Assembly: GCF_051020955.1 (NCBI RefSeq)
Contig: NC_135029.1
Span: 4,550,001-4,614,000, forward strand
From: Megalopta genalis
Taxonomy: Eukaryota; Arthropoda; Insecta; Hymenoptera; Halictidae
Reading direction: 5' to 3'
Length of the DNA stretch: 64,000 bases
In this document: positions 1 to 11,716 of the stretch, piece after piece
Numbering within the stretch: the stretch's first letter is position 1
Layout: every line of letters begins with the position of its first letter
Made by a program: the position numbers and the translations under genes
The notes under the pieces: generated by a model
The model's database searches: none
Told to the model about the DNA's origin: nothing
What the model saw: the letters and a program-made list of their open reading frames with translations, nothing else

Positions 1-2884
1 TTGTTTGAAATTATCCACGTATACAATACAATGCATAAATTGAATCATTTCAATGGTAGAATTATTTCTGATCAATAAATGGAAATTGACCTAAAATGTA
101 TTTTACAAGTAGGTTTACAGAACCCCTAACTAGTCCAAAATTTGGTCTCTGTCGATGTTCGAATGAGAAAGTTCTGACGCGCACTGCTTTTATTCGAAAC
201 ATCATAACGTATGAGAAGAAATCCAGTTATACGAATATCAGCTCTTATTATACGAACGAATAAACAGTAATGGAAAGGAGAATTAATGGACTCTTATTAT
301 CCGAATCGTATTGTCCCCCGACAGCTCCGGATAAATGGAGTCGCATTATGTAGGGGGAAAGGAACAGTGGCGCGTATTTAAATGGGAAAAATCGATTTCT
401 GTCAATGATGAACGTTGAAAAATGCTAGTATTCCAGTTAAATAAATACAGATACTTTCGCTTGGATTGATAATAATGTGGCATAGGTGTCGCGCGGAAGT
501 TTACTATGTATCGAGCTATGTATTTGCTATGAATTCTACTATTTCGTTCGTGTTTAATATCCAATGACAATTCATAATACATTATTTGCAGTTTTACTTA
601 TTTTTTCATATAAGTACAATTGAAACAAGACAGTGTACACTATAAACTGTATAGTGTATTGTACAATTAGGCAATATCAAGTATCAAGAAAACATGTACG
701 ATGCTTATAAACACATTGAATTTTTGTACAAACTTAAATTTGATAACATTTAATTTTAAAACTCGGATATAAGCTTAATCAATTATCGTTTTCACCGATT
801 GTGAAAGAAGAAAAAGCCTTTATTTATGTATCTGGAAATCTTTATTATGCAAACATTATAATTATATAACGCAAAAATTTTAGTACACCGAACCAATTTC
901 TGTTCAACTTTAGTTTATTATTATATTATCTTTATAGGTGTTTATTTATTCGATACATTCGGCGAGATAGGAGACGAGAGAATATTGTTCTGTAATATTG
1001 TTGACCCTGCAGACGCGCTGCAATATTGTTCTCATTTATTTACCAGCGTAATTGTTCGGTAATTCGTCAATTTCGTTGGATTTGTAATAAAACTTTATTT
1101 CGAGAAATTCTTTAACGAGCGACACTTCCTGTAAATTATCTTTAAATCAACGTTTAAGAACAGAATTGTTAAAGTGTCACACGAGCTCTGTACATCAGCA
1201 ATGTATTTATAATCCGGTGGTGCTAATTTTTAAAATATCCGTAAGTTTCGGTCGCTTGACGCTCCTCTTCGTGGCAGGAAATAAGTTGTAAATTGGGTTA
1301 ATTAACCGCTGCATGAAGGATGTAATTTTTTGTGAAAGCTTGTGAAAGTTGTCTCCTCTAATTTGTACATTCTGTGTCCGATATACCTATGAGTTTTAAT
1401 TAAAACGAAACTGTGAGATGTTCCAGTTTTTGCTTTCGTCATTCGTTAATTCGTACCACGACATAAATAAAAACTGTTGTTCCTTGCCCTGTTTCTAAAA
1501 AAGAGCTACGATCCACGTCATTTTCTACATTGCCGTGACTATTGAAGTATCTATCAATATTTATTAATAGATCATTTGTTTTATAAGCTTCTGTCATTTT
1601 TGGTCTTGGTGGCGTTTGTGAAAATTACTTTTAATCTCTTAACTACAGTATAATTTCTTGAGAAAAATATCATTTTTACTAATAAATAAATCAGTCGAGT
1701 TTAAATTGTCAATTCATTTTCAAAATTATTCTGTTATGCATTGTGATTTATGCTCCATCCTCTTTATATTAACTTATAGAATCACCTGATCATTCAAATG
1801 ATCACATTTCTGCAGATGTTATCGCATGTTAACACTTTGTATTCCAAAAGCCTATACATATAAAGATCAATAATTATTTTTAAATAATTAGTTCAAAAGA
1901 AGTTGTTGCATTATATTATTTCAAAAAAAGTTGTTTGCTGGGTTTTTATTGAAAATGCGTATTTACAATGAAATTTGAACTTTATTATAACATTTTAAAA
2001 CAAGCCAAACGAGAATGAAGAAAGGGACACATAATCGATGGAAACAAAAACAAGATTCAGGTGCTCGAATTATAGTCACAAATGACGTATTGATAGAATA
2101 TCAAATGTCATTATATTTTCAACATTCTTGTATCATATGAATCCAAATAATGTGTTTATTTATGACTGAAATTATTGTTGCTTTCGAGCAATTCTTAACA
2201 AATCCTCAAATGATGATCTTCGACGTTAAAGATACCAACCGATAAAGTGTTAACATCTTGTTAAAGTAATTTCCCCACAAATAAGCAGCCCGTAATCGTT
2301 TTGAATCACGCCAAAGTATTTCACGTTCTATAACTTAATCTTTTTTTTTATCATCATCCAATATTATTTCGAGAACGAACACACACAATAGAAATTACAA
2401 TTCCGTTGGTTATCCGAAATTTTTCATTCAAACGATGCTTATTTCCGATTACGTCCGGGCATGCCTCGCAAATTGTATAATTTGTCGAGATTTGTTTGCA
2501 TCCGTGCCAGTGTCCGGCTCGCGTTATCATCGCGCACGAAAATGGCGAATGACGCTAAAATCTATCATTAGGAACCATTATCGACGATCCGAATTTAGTT
2601 TGGTTATTCATCACCGTTGTCGATGATAAATAAGTTTTTTGATTACCGATAAGCAATATTGACACCAAAAATTTGTTCTGGTTAATCGACCCTGATTTAA
2701 AAGCCGAAGGCGAAACAAACGCTGATTGCTTAAGATTGTCAAATACGTTAGAAAAATATGTAAAATTACAATAGAATTATAAAATGGACTCAATGACAAA
2801 GAACGCCAAATTGCAATTAATTCGCTTATTATATTATTTTATATATGATAATCATTAGCATGATTACGTCTTCGCTTTTCAGTG
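1..2884. other. AT-rich non-coding stretch
   Basis: No convincing coding frame, RNA gene or repeat was seen on either strand. Open frames are short, AT-driven and lack family signatures or splice-bounded structure. Confidence 0.5.
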
Positions 2885-3082
2885 TACAGTAAATTCTCCC
2901 TAATTGATGCTCAGATTGTACACAAAAATTTGGGAATAGGAGATACGAGTATTCGAGCCTTGCAGCTCGTTTTTATAGTTACCGACTGTCAACAACTATA
3001 AAAACGAGCCGCAAGGATCGGATAATTTTGTGCACTTTTGTGCACAATCTGAACGTCAATTACGAGCGTCTTCGATATACTG
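2885..3082. repeat. Foldback MITE (family B), copy 1
   Basis: The left half runs from a TACAGTAAATTCTCC start to a central TTTTTATAGTT. The right half is its diverged reverse complement, from AACTATAAAAACGAG to a decayed TATACTG end. The same element recurs near 22.07, 30.68 and 57.16 kb. TA at the better-preserved borders suggests a Tc1/mariner-type target site, which is inference. The inner arms pair best and the outer right arm is eroded, so this is an old copy. Confidence 0.75.
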
Positions 3083-3894
3083 TTCTAACAATTACTGCCA
3101 CCCAAGTGTAGATTTGCACTAATGAATCATGCCGTTCAAGGAATAAACATCTAATCTATGTTTGCTATTAACCAGTATCATAAAATTTATGAAAATGGGA
3201 TAGATCATAACAACATCCTGTTTGAAATTAATATACCCCGTAATTGTATTTAAATGTCAACTCAAAGCTAGCGTCTTTTATATGTTGTGAATTTATTTTT
3301 TATTCATAGTAAACGTGTTAATTTGTCAGAACATTACTTCGTCAGATTGCGTTCACTGTAACCGCAACAACCATAAGCGCCACAGTGCATCGCGATTTCT
3401 CTACTGGAATTTAAACAGCGAAAGAGGAGGAGGGTGCGTCCGCGAAGGGTAGAAAAGCCGTCGGCGTGGAAAAACGGAGCAAGGATATCGTCACACCGTC
3501 TGACAACAATTCAAATGCTTGTCTATTGTAGGAAGCCGCGAGCAACACTCGATGCAGATACTCCGAATGGAAAAATAGTGCTAGTTCTGGGAGGAGAACG
3601 AGCATGTACGCGGTGGAAAAGTTTTGAATGCTCCCACAACGGGGAGCGTTTCGGAAATTTACACGCGGTCCGAGCTCTAGGATATGTACGCTCCGCGGGT
3701 TTTGGACACGTGGACAATCGATGGCTCGTGTTCAATAATCACCGACGAATACCAGCCGTGGATTAGCTGGACAAGAACTGCTGAAAGCGAGCATTATCGG
3801 GATCGTAATGTAAGATTGATAACTGGGGATTGTGAATTATTTTCACGCGAAACGCCACCGATTCCGTACGTAATTTAGGTGAATTGGTGGTAAC
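3083..3894. other. Intergenic stretch with a GC-richer island (about 3400-3880)
   Basis: Base composition rises clearly above the surroundings between about 3400 and 3880, with several overlapping short frames on both strands. None shows a protein signature. It may be a conserved non-coding element or an untranslated exon. No function can be assigned. Confidence 0.3.
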
Positions 3895-4101
3895 TAGACT
3901 GCGGATTTTATGATTTTATGATAAAAACGGAGTATCTGTCAAATGGTAGGAATATTTAAAACATGTAATAGCGTCGATATGCTGCTGCTTTCGATCTGCT
4001 AAAATTATTCAAGAAAAAATGCAGCGTCTCAGTTATTTCTATTTCCTGTAGCAGATGTAGACAATTTTTATTTTTTATTATTAAATAGATATCCGCGGTC
4101 T
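3895..4101. repeat. MITE family A, copy with both ends
   Basis: Begins TAGACTGCGGATTTTATG and ends ATCCGCGGTCTGA, an inverted repeat about 207 bp apart. The same termini occur at 11.59, 18.11, 20.31, 23.36, 26.85, 27.15 and 30.00 kb. No coding capacity, so this is a non-autonomous DNA element. TA at the outer edge suggests a TA target site. Confidence 0.7.
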
Positions 4102-4104
4102 GAA

Positions 4105-4340
4105 ATAAAATTTTATTCGAACGAAACTTCGAACGTGTCCAATGAATAAATGTTCTGAATAAAATTATGTTCGACTGATGTTTCGAATCAAATTTAATCC
4201 AAATAATGTTTCGAATAAATGCTTCGAGTACAATTTTATTCGAATAGTACGTCGAATAAATTCTTTGAATAGAATCTTATTCAAATAACGAATAAATTCT
4301 ACAAATCAAATTTTATTCGTTACTCGAATAAAATATGCTC
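4105..4340. repeat. Degenerate tandem array of a TTCGAATAAA-like unit
   Basis: Variants of TTCGAATAAA and TTTTATTCGAA recur every 20-30 bases across about 230 bp, directly after a MITE end. The unit is partly self-complementary around TTCGAA. It looks like an eroded minisatellite. No function is implied. Confidence 0.5.
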
Positions 4341-5335
4341 TACTCCGACCAGGTTTTCAAGCTTAGATAGCTTTGTAATTTTAATGCAACTTTGGCATCA
4401 AAGTATTTGGAACAAAGTTTTCTATCTACCATCGTTTAGATTAAGAGAACATGCAAGTAATCATTAGCAAAATGTCTTGAGATTGTCTTTGAAATAGGAA
4501 CGGTTAAAAGAACGTTATACGTAACAAAATTAGAAATTTCCAAATAAAAATACTGAGTAATAATCACTAGAAATTCCATTTCTCTGAATTGTAAATTAAA
4601 AAACAGAATTTTAAATGGGCAGATTATGTTCCACTTTTAAATTCCTAAGTTCACATTTCAATGAAGAATATACTAGAACTCGAGCAGAGAGAAATCAAAT
4701 ATTTTCCAGTATATAGAAGCAGAAAATGGGTGAATTTTCACTCTGAGGAACGTATGAGGGTTAATGTAATTAAATCTATTTACGAGAGGAGCACGTTAAT
4801 ATACGTGCTAGTATATTAACATGAGAACAAAACGTGGAAACTAGTTGTGCAATGAAAATAATATAATGTAGTAGGGTGAAATATTGTATAAAAGAGAAGG
4901 AAAAGAACAAAAGTTCAAGTAAAAATTTGAACCACGTATGAAACACTAATTACGCTAGAATTTACATAAATCACTACAGAGATCTATTTTATAATAAAAT
5001 AAATTCACAGTTTCAAAATTCATTTAAGTATATAATTGAAGTAATGATTAGACTGCGGATTTTGTGCACTTATGACAGTTTGAATTCTATTATATTATGT
5101 GTACGTTATTAAAACAAATGCAAGACCACGAGGAAGTTTACAGTCAAGTATAAGATTTTTACTTTTGCACTACGGAAGAAGTTATAATGGCACTGACTTT
5201 TCAATAAATACCTTGTAACCGCTGTTACTTGATGTATTATTTAAAGGGCTTACCTATCTGCTTACCGAATTTAATTCTTCACTCAAGAATATACTATTTT
5301 GTTGTATCCATCTTCGTGTTTACGTTGTAAAATAG
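4341..5335. other. AT-rich non-coding stretch with a solo MITE-A end
   Basis: A family A left terminus (TAGACTGCGGATTTTGTGCA) lies at 5049, but I found no matching right end within 300 bp, so it is a truncated copy. Nothing else is recognisable. Confidence 0.45.
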
Positions 5336-5612
5336 AAAGCAATAATGTAACTGTTTGTTTATTGCCTAAGACACACAATATGAATGTATGAATTAGAATG
5401 GAAAATAATGAAATTGTTTGTATATTGCTAAATAGTAATTCTGAATGTAATTCATAATTATATCTGAACTTAAATAAAAAATAATAATAAAATTGTTCGT
5501 CTATTGCTAGTTCGTAATTACTAGAAAATAGTAATAGAATTATTTGTCAACTGCTTAAGGTGTAATATAAATATTTGAATTACGACTAGATAGTAATAAT
5601 AAAATTTTCTGT
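5336..5612. repeat. Minisatellite family S, locus 1
   Basis: Four degenerate units of about 60-70 bp. Each contains an AGAAAATAATAATAAAATTG core followed by TTTGTCTATTGCT and a GTAATATAAATAT-like segment ending GAATTA. The same unit forms a longer array at 17.05-17.60 kb, so the two loci belong to one dispersed minisatellite. Confidence 0.6.
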
Positions 5613-5917
5613 TGCTGCAATTTTGTGGCTACTCGATCAAATATGTTTTTCCTCAAAACATAGAGATCTACTTCCACCCCTTCAATTTGAATAAAATACG
5701 AGTGTTAAATATGTTCGTAACAAGTACTTTTCACAAATCCACGTCAAATTGAACGAATACCTCTTTAGTATATCATATGATGTCGTCTCCTATCAAACCA
5801 GCAACATTGTACATCAATGTTGGATATTTACAACAATAATCACTGCGTATAGGGAAAATTCGTGGAACCAGCATACTGTCCGCTAATTCGCCGATTTTTC
5901 AAATCCGAATCGGTCGT

Positions 5918-5928
5918 GTAGCTCTCTC

Positions 5929-5959
<31 letters not shown>

Positions 5960-6005
5960 CCCTCCCTCCCTCTCTCTCTCTCCCTCCCTCTCTCTCTCCC
6001 TCCCT

Positions 6006-6050
<45 letters not shown>
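5918..6050. repeat. (CT)n/(CCCT)n compound microsatellite
   Basis: About 130 bases of pure pyrimidine made of CT dinucleotides with CCTCCCTCCCT interruptions. On the minus strand it gives artificial Arg-Glu runs, which are not a protein. Confidence 0.9.
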
Positions 6051-6051
<1 letters not shown>

Positions 6052-6199
6052 GTATAGCCGATGTCCACAGAATTTGATTGCGTTGCGTGTTGAGGACTCA
6101 TCAGATGGATGACGGAGATCCTCTGAATATTGCACTTGGTGCCGACTACCTCGAAGGACCACCCACTGTAGTGGGACTATTTGTAACGCGCAACCTAAC

Positions 6200-6464
6200 C
6201 GTTACGCGGATCTCACTATGTGTTCTGTTCTGTTCTGTTTGAAGTTGTCTGTCTATCGCTCTAAGACTGTTCTGTCTGTCTGTACTCTCTGTATGTTCTG
6301 TCTATCTGCTGAGAATGTTCTGTCTATCTGAGAGTGTTCTGTCTATCTGTAGTTCTGTCTATCGCTCTCAGACTGTTCTGAAGTTGTTCTGTCTATCGCT
6401 CTAAGACTGTTCTGTCTGTCTGTACTCTCTGTATGTTCTGTCTGTACTGTTGAGAATGTTCTGT
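6200..6464. repeat. TTCTGTCT-rich imperfect tandem repeat with a 139-bp duplication
   Basis: The strand is dominated by TTCTGTCTATC/TGTCTGTAC words. A segment starting GAAGTTGTCTGTCTATCGCT at 6241 is repeated almost exactly from about 6380, an offset of roughly 139 bp. It borders a GC-rich tract and could be the terminal repeat region of an unrecognised retroelement. That is inference. Confidence 0.55.
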
Positions 6465-7383
6465 GCTCTAGAGGACCGGAGTCATGTCTCATATCACCTC
6501 GGTCCTCCCTACTTCTCTTAACCTAGGGTGGGCGGCAAGGAATTACGGTCCAATCACTGCAATCCCAAATCCAGCGAGACTGCCCCAAAACGGTGGGCCG
6601 GGAGTTAGGAGGGAGAGTGACAAAATCTGCTCCTGCGAGACCTCCCGCGCTGATGGGCCTACGTGCCCGAACAATGCCAGACCCAACCGTCATTGACTGG
6701 ACCGTAATCAAGGACCAGGAGACGTTATGACGGTGTCACATGTGCCCGGGAACGGCCCGGGACAGACCCATACCGTCCGGGTACCCAAGCACATGGCCCC
6801 TGCCATAAATCCTGGCCACTTGGCCCTAACATTGCGATTTATGCGAACGGAAACGTCGGATGGCGACGTTTGAGTCGATCCACGTGGAAACACAAACTAC
6901 CTTCAGGCAACCAGTCGCGCGCGCACGTAATTAAACATTTCACCGAGCCACTTTCCATGAATTCGGCGTCCCGATTGATGCGGTATCGTAAAAAGGTCAA
7001 TGGAGTGGCGAGCAAACAGCGAATCGCCATTAAACAGAGGAACAGATTTTCGAAATGCTGCGAGGGAATCGTTAACCGGATCGACCGGAAGAGAATCAGA
7101 AATAGTTGGAGCATACCGTCGCCGCACGAGCACCGGCATTATCATAATCGTTCGACGAGGATCATTACCGTTAACAATCCGATTAACTACGATACTCGAT
7201 TTTCCGAGCAAACGTTTTCGGTTTCGTACGTAATTATTTTTCTCCGGTCGTTTCGCGGTTCTCTCGGCCGCCGACGCGCCGACGGGCAAGTCCTCGAAAC
7301 GGATACGAGCAAACAACGAAGCATCATCAGGCCAGGGTTGATTTTCGAGAGCGTCGAGGGGATATCGGTGGGTAATCGACTGA

Positions 7384-7432
<49 letters not shown>

Positions 7433-7690
7433 GAATCGAGTCGATTCCCCTAACAGCCGATTTAAGGCGATGTTATGATTGTCGATAGTAGCCGAACGAG
7501 CGTCATCGGCATCCGGTGTTGCGGGAAATAATCGCGTGTTTGGCAAACACACCGATCGAAAGAGAGAGAGTTTTGAGTCAATTATCCCCTTTCGGAAGCT
7601 CATACCTATAGAAATGTTCGGGCAGTTATCTGATTGGCCAATTATCCAACCTGCTGATCTTCAAATCAATGGACACCTTTATTATCGTTG
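6465..7690. other. GC-rich island without an assignable gene
   Basis: Composition is far more GC-rich than the flanks and many frames are open on both strands, including a 202-codon plus-strand frame at 6870-7478. None shows a domain, a signal peptide or consistent codon choice, and the overlapping minus frames are equally long, so openness alone is not evidence of coding. It could be a promoter with an untranslated exon, an enhancer, or an old repeat. Confidence 0.3.
7389..7429. repeat. (GA)n microsatellite
   Basis: About 20 uninterrupted GA dinucleotides. Confidence 0.95.
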
Positions 7691-8234
7691 ATCCATTCCA
7701 AATAGAACATTTTCATTTTGCATAATCACACTAGTCTATAAAATTTTACTAATCTTTTGTTGCACAAAGTTCAATGTGCGACTTTAATAGAATTTTTTTC
7801 GCGCTGAATTCAAATATGCAGTCCGTTCTTTCTATCGTGCAAAATTATTTAATTTAATATTCAATTACTACTATAATCCTAGACATTATGTTTACAAGGT
7901 ATAAAACATTACCGAAAACGTGCCACTGCTTGAATTTCTGAAATATTTGATTTCTCTGAGGCATATTAATACTCGATTTGCGATCAAATGTTAAGCTCCA
8001 TTTTAACGATTGCTGCTTCATTTGAAATAGCGAGTTTCGGTCATAGAAAAACTATCAAACGAATATCTTTCACTTATCAGCGTAAGTTATTCGTTAAATG
8101 TTCTTTTCAAACTTTTCTGCTACTTTGGAGGTACATTACACTTTCATGTATTCTTGTCAAACTATTGGGTTGGCAACTAAGTAACTGCCGATTCGTTCAA
8201 TGAAATAAAAATTTTTTTTTACTTGGAACGAAGT

Positions 8235-8600
8235 TTAATCTGTAATGTATTTTCCATTTTGTTCGATGACCTTTTGCCATCTCTCTGACAACTTGAAAAT
8301 TCCACGCTCGTAGAAAGTCTGATCCTTTTCGGCCAAAAACTGAGTTAAGTGAGATTTTACAGCGTCGTCATCGTTAAAAGTTTTACCACGAAGGGAGTTG
8401 TCCAGCGATCGAAATAAGTGGTAATCCGATGGCGCGAGATCAGGGCTATATGGTGGGTGTAACATCAATTCCCAACCAATATCCATCAATTTTTGCCGAG
8501 TGGACAAAGACGTGTGCGGCCTAGCATTGTCTTGGTGGAAAATGACACCTTTACGATTGACCAATTCTGGTCGCTTTTCCTTGACCGCTGCATTCAATAA
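8235..8600 (-). pseudogene. Mariner transposase, C-terminal fragment
   Basis: The minus-strand frame carries hallmarks of the DD34D transposase. HQDNARPHTS contains the second catalytic Asp, and YSPDLAPSDYHLF contains the third, followed by the usual SLRGKTF segment and a natural stop. The N-terminal helix-turn-helix region and the first catalytic Asp are absent, and the frame runs upstream into poly-Ile encoded by the adjacent ATA repeat. The retained frame is uninterrupted, suggesting a fairly young copy inactivated by deletion rather than by point decay. Confidence 0.92.
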
Positions 8601-8601
8601 C

Positions 8602-8654
<53 letters not shown>

Positions 8655-8655
8655 T
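8602..8655. repeat. (ATA)n microsatellite inside the mariner element
   Basis: About 17 uninterrupted trinucleotide units mark the deletion junction of the transposon. Confidence 0.95.
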
Positions 8656-9064
8656 TTATAATATAACATTTACAGATATCATAAAAATGGGAGTGAGAGA
8701 CATCTATAAACTTAAATCGTTAATTACTTAGTTGCCAACCCAATATATGCGACAGTATAAATAACTCCTGATTGTTGTAATAGATGCAGAAAGTTATTAT
8801 TTTGCAGAAAATTCTAAACGATTTTCAGGCCTTCTCTATCGAGATTACATAAGACGAAAATAATGCAAAGCAGCACTTGCCTTTGAGAAGCCTTGTTTGT
8901 AATATATTACGGTCGTCCCCGTAATCTGGGCATTGTCATATGACATAGTTCAGGACAAGCACTGTTAGATATTGTGTTAGATTATGTTGAGAGTACAGCT
9001 TAACCCTTTGCCGTACTTTGACGAGTCTGACCCGCGATAAGGACTTCTAGCAAGAATCTCTTAA

Positions 9065-9243
9065 CGCTAAAACTACCGAGCATTAAAAATGTCTAATGTG
9101 TGTTGCGTTATAAGAAAGACATGATTGAACTTATTTAAAATTTTCCAGAATTTTGTTTGCACATTATAAATGTACGCTTTGAATTAAGAAATTCGTTAAA
9201 TCATTTCCTGGCAAGTTGTCTTTACAGTTTCAATAATTTTAGT
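9065..9243. repeat. Candidate TTAA-flanked MITE (CTAAAACTACCGAG type)
   Basis: TTAA lies at 9061 and 9244. The left end reads CGCTAAAACTACCGAGC and the right end, reversed, ACTAAAATTATT. The left end matches the element at 58192. TTAA targets are typical of piggyBac-type transposition. The terminal match is short, so the borders are tentative. Confidence 0.4.
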
Positions 9244-9247
9244 TTAA

Positions 9248-11591
9248 TTTTAAGTGCGAATGTCATTACGCTACTTTAAGTCAAAATCAAATTCTGTTCT
9301 CTCGTCATGAATGTTCAAGCATTCGAGTAAATGTAGTCACCCGATAAACATAAATTTTCTTTCTGTCGTAAGAGATTATTACAATCGAAAAAGTTCTAAT
9401 CGTTGTAACTGTGGAAAAATGATACGGGTTAGTAACATTTTGAAACATAATTTAATACGCACTATACAGTTTTCTGTTTGTATAATATTACGTATGGACA
9501 GCGAATATGTTTGCAAATATTAATTTTCATGAGTTATTTCACAGAGAATAAAATAAAACGATACTATTTCGCAGCTTCCTTTTTTTTTTGTAGCTTTTTA
9601 TTTCACTTTAAATACGAATTAACACCCTCGTTCGAAATTTTTAATTTCCATAGTAATTTGATAGAGATTAAAGCTTGAAGATGAAAAGTAACTGTGCATA
9701 TCCGTGAATTGAATATTCTGGGTATCCTGCAGTTACTAGCGTAACCGAAAAGTACGTAATTTTATACGCGATAATAAATCAAGTGGATAGAATTTTCACC
9801 GCGGTGCTTTATTTTCTGGAATATCGAATTTGAAATATCGATTTGATAGCGATAACGATCATAAAAAAATCTCATATTGTTGCAATCGATCTCAGATTCC
9901 GAATAAATTCGAAATAAATGTTTACAAAATATATTGTTCTGTTTTCGGTGTTATTTCTTCATATTTCTTCCTTGTTTGTAAATTTCTCGTTCCTTGTTTC
10001 TCAATTTTAATTATCAATTAATTTCAAACAGGTTGATGTAGGTATCTTGTGAAATATGAATTTTATTTATGAACCTGTAAAATATGAATGGTTCCTAGAA
10101 TCAAGAAATATAATTATTGCTGCAGAATGTTTTTATTCAACATAGATGTTGCCTTCATAAAAGTAATTAAGATACAATTAGTATACAAGTTTTCCAATCA
10201 TCGTGAACGTAAAATAATTATATATTAAAGCTCAAATTAAAGTATGTTTACACTGTTTTAAATAACTACTTTGCTTTATCTTACTAATTAAATAAATTTA
10301 GGTAATTCGTATCTTCTTAAAAATTTGAAATTTGTATAAGGACCACAATAGTTAAGTATTAAAAAAGGGGTATATGCATTATAGAAAATCTGTCTTCCAA
10401 TAGTTTTGTTTGACTATCGTCTAAATAAACAGAATACATATTAAACGAAATTGGAGATGGCGATACAGGAAGTAAGATTGATTTGGCCAATTCGATTTGA
10501 GGCAGCTACGAGCTCTGACAACGCGAGTGTTGCCAGTAGTATCGTCCCGCTTCGATCAGACAGTTCTCAGCACCGAGCTGCATTTAATCGTCAAAACCTT
10601 TGATCAGTTAACATTGGCGAGTCCAAATTTCCTTTGTCACTTGAAATATCGCAAGCAACGCGTATTTTACAACGATGAAATAAACATGCAAAAGTAATCA
10701 CTAACAAAACTTAAACAGTTATACGTATATTACAAAATATAAAAGCTTGTATGAGACTTTCGTAAATTAAATGGTCGCTGATAAATAAATAAACAATAAA
10801 TTGTAAATCAAGTTATGGAAGAAGAATTACTTTTTCCTTTATACTATTCAAAGTAGTGATGCAAGATGTCATATCCTATGTTATTAACTATTTGCACTCA
10901 AATGCTAATAATTATACTTCCAAAATCCACTATTTTTCTTTCATGAAATCTATATCGATAGAATTTTTTATCAAATTTTATTTTAAGAATCTAATTATTT
11001 CCAATAAATTGTTACTTCGCGAGTAGATACGTTCGAGTTTTTGGTAACTGATCCGAAAAAATCCTCCGAGTGCAAGGAATTAACATCTGATCGGTTGATT
11101 TAATGCTTGAATTCATTCCGATTAAGGAAATCATAGGGACGGGTAATACCGTCGGATTCTATGGATAAATCCGAAGGTTTAAATTTTACGTGTATTCTAT
11201 CCTGTCAATATATCGTCGCCTGATTCTCGATCCCTTTCAATTACCAGTGCTGCAGGGGCGAGAGGAACAGATACAGCTTAGGAACGATCCAACCATTCGA
11301 GTCGGTTCGAGTTTCAAACCGCTCCAGCTCATCGCTGTGCTCAAACCCCAAATGTTCCAAGTACCATTACTGCTGGAGAGATTAAGTTTCAGCGACTGGT
11401 TAACCCTTAACGTACAATTCTTTTAAGTGTCTACATGTTTGCCGAATTACGAGTGAAATTCTGGACTTGTTACAGCTTCATTGTGCAAAAGAGCTTACCA
11501 CCCAAATTGTTTAATCTATAGTCACTGAAATTATAATGATGCGTTTACGGAGAATTTATTCAAGAAACTCTCAATGTACGTATATTGTAAT
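9248..11591. other. AT-rich non-coding stretch
   Basis: A mildly GC-richer patch at about 10,450-10,650 stands out. No gene, RNA or repeat was recognised. Confidence 0.4.
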
Positions 11592-11716
11592 TAGACTGCG
11601 AAAAATATGAAAAAATGTCTAAAGACATTACATTTACTAAAATTATCAAACGGAACAATTTATTTTTATTTAATTGTCTTGGAAAATTTTTAATTTTCAT
11701 AAAGACCCGCAGCTTA
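11592..11716. repeat. MITE family A, short copy
   Basis: Starts TAGACTGCGAAAAATATG and ends CATAAAGACCCGCAGCTTAA, the family A termini in inverted orientation 125 bp apart. It is shorter than the usual 200 bp, so it is an internally deleted copy. Confidence 0.55.

Larger units (their letters stand above)
8165..8743 (-). mobile_element. Internally deleted mariner transposon
   Basis: Perfect 20-bp terminal inverted repeats (TTGGGTTGGCAACTAAGTAA) bound a 579-bp element with TA on both sides, the mariner target site. Intact mariners are about 1.3 kb, so more than half is missing. The remaining coding part is the C-terminal third of a transposase on the minus strand. An (ATA)n tract sits exactly where the missing N-terminal part should join. 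It cannot be autonomous. Confidence 0.93.

Noticed and set aside
5883..6162. Minus-strand Arg/Glu-rich frames of 72 and 87 codons
   Set aside because: They are the translation of the (CT)n/(CCCT)n microsatellite and have no other content.
6870..7478. 202-codon plus-strand frame
   Set aside because: It runs through a GA microsatellite, overlaps equally long minus frames, and shows no domain, signal peptide or splice context.
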